Of a DNA stretch of 6,930 nucleotides, positions 6,178 through 6,930 are shown piece by piece. The DNA is taken from positions 1 through 6,930 of the forward strand of contig JAIVHA010000197.1 of NCBI GenBank assembly GCA_020201295.1. The letters are read 5' to 3'. The DNA is from Lysobacteraceae bacterium. Its GTDB lineage: Bacteria; Pseudomonadota; Gammaproteobacteria; DSM-19610. The notes under the pieces were generated by a model, which saw only the letters and a program-made list of their open reading frames with translations, was not told where the DNA came from and made no database searches. How positions within the stretch are numbered: position 1 is the stretch's first letter; every line of letters starts with the position of its first letter. A program made the position numbers and the translations under genes.

Positions 6178-6852
6178 ATGCCAGAGGTCAACAAACTCCC
6201 CCTCCGGGAACGCAAGTACGCCCAAACCAAGCTCAACCTGCGCCAGGCGGTCTCCGAACGTCTGGAGACCCGCACCCTGGACGACATCCCCGTAAAGGAG
6301 TTGTGCGACGCCGCCCTGGTGTCCGAGGCCACCTTCTTCAACTACTTCCCCAGGAAGGCCGACCTGATCAACTACCTGATCCAGCTCTGGACCATGGAGG
6401 TGAACTGGCACGGCCAGCAGGCGGCCCGCAACGGCGCCGGCCTGGCGGTGATCGAGGCCATCTTCGAGCGGGCCGCGGTGCAGATTCAACTCCACCCCGG
6501 CCTCATGGGCGAGATCATCGCCCACCAGGGGCGGCTGCGCGAACGCCCGCGGCTGCCGGACCTGACCCTGGCGGAACGCCTGCTGGCCTTCCCCGACCTG
6601 GCGGGCATCGAGGACACCCCGGACAAGGGCATCGAAAGTGTGCTGGTACCCAGCCTGCAGGAGGCGGTGCACCTGGAGGAACTGCCCCCCAACACCCACA
6701 TGAACACCGTCATGGTGGCGCTGGTGTCCATCTTCTTCGGGGTCCCGCTGGCGCTGCGCGTCGCCAGTCCCCAGGGGATCGGCGGTATGTACAAGCAGCA
6801 GCTGCAGGTGCTGTGGGCAGGCGTGCGCGGGGTGTCGGTGAAACGCCAGTAG
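6178..6852 (+). CDS. TetR/AcrR-family transcriptional regulator
   Basis: 224-residue one-component regulator. The N-terminal helix-turn-helix spans about residues 18-66: LNLRQAVSERLETRTLDDI, then VKELCDAALVSEATFFNYF, a canonical TetR recognition helix, then PRKADLINYLI. The rest (about 70-215) is an all-helical ligand-binding and dimerisation domain with no recognisable ligand signature. The length is normal and the frame intact. The ATG at 6178 has a weak AAGAGTGG nine nt upstream and an extended -10 promoter about 40 nt before it. Its divergent neighbour is the TauE/SafE-like gene; TetR proteins often control the divergent gene and themselves, so that gene is the first candidate target, but this is inference. 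A palindromic repeat follows 31 nt after the stop. Confidence 0.92.
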   Translation: MPEVNKLPLRERKYAQTKLNLRQAVSERLETRTLDDIPVKELCDAALVSEATFFNYFPRKADLINYLIQLWTMEVNWHGQQAARNGAGLAVIEAIFERAAVQIQLHPGLMGEIIAHQGRLRERPRLPDLTLAERLLAFPDLAGIEDTPDKGIESVLVPSLQEAVHLEELPPNTHMNTVMVALVSIFFGVPLALRVASPQGIGGMYKQQLQVLWAGVRGVSVKRQ

Positions 6853-6883
6853 AAAAGAAGCAGGGGCCTATTCATTGTTTATT

Positions 6884-6930
6884 CGTCATGCCGGCGAAGG
6901 CCGGCATCCAGCGGTTTCCCAAACATGGAT
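6884..6930. repeat. Palindromic repeat copy 4, likely left half of a second two-hairpin element cut by the window end
   Basis: Stem ATGCCGGC (6888-6895) / GCCGGCAT (6900-6907) with loop GAAG, flanked by CGTC and CCAG. The 20 bases after ATCCA match the spacer of the 5967-6035 element, read on its minus strand, at 17 positions, and end in ATGGAT at the window edge. The inverted partner hairpin should therefore follow just outside. The position downstream of tetR would allow a terminator role. Confidence 0.75.

Overview
The window is GC-rich, densely coding DNA that looks like a gammaproteobacterial chromosome. The gene types fit (GT4 glycosyltransferases, a PAP2 phosphatase, a PspF-like sigma-54 activator, a TauE/SafE-like membrane protein with an HCxGMCGG signature, a TetR regulator), and so do the short palindromic intergenic repeats. 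No genus can be assigned from sequence alone. There are no tRNA or rRNA genes, CRISPR arrays or transposase genes.

Layout. (1) At 1-608 (+) is the 3' part of a PlsC-type acyltransferase, cut by the window edge. (2) At 611-684 a degenerate 20-bp tandem repeat leads into a palindromic repeat between convergent genes. (3) From 3233 down to 652 (-) lies an apparent operon: glycosyltransferase B, PAP2 phosphatase, glycosyltransferase A. PAP2 is intact. Both glycosyltransferases are broken by out-of-frame internal deletions in the C-terminal Rossmann domain. Upstream, at 3265-3320, four heptamers resembling PhoB half-sites sit at an 11-bp period, followed 10 nt later by a -10-like box. (4) At 3371-4105 (-) is an unrecognised protein with an N-terminal membrane hairpin. 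(5) At 4156-5112 (-) is a sigma-54 activator without a receiver domain. Its likely leader carries a GTAG-type inverted REP pair (5161-5206). (6) At 5266-5808 (-) is a TauE/SafE-like membrane protein with a His-rich tail; it appears to lack an internal segment including the usual WGWLPCG region. (7) At 5809-6177 is a divergent intergenic region holding an 18-bp palindrome, 19-bp tandem repeats, a 69-bp two-hairpin inverted element and the AT-rich tetR promoter. (8) At 6178-6852 (+) is a TetR-family regulator, followed by what looks like half of a second two-hairpin element cut by the window end.

How the genes may work together (inference). PlsC makes phosphatidic acid, a PAP2 enzyme can dephosphorylate it to diacylglycerol, and GT4 enzymes of this look often glycosylate lipid acceptors. 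With a PhoB-like promoter, the operon would fit replacement of phospholipids by glycolipids under phosphate limitation. In the sequence as given both glycosyltransferases would be non-functional. Three neighbouring genes show losses of similar size (about 50-60 codons by comparison with remembered family layouts), so an assembly or sequencing artefact must be weighed against real gene decay.
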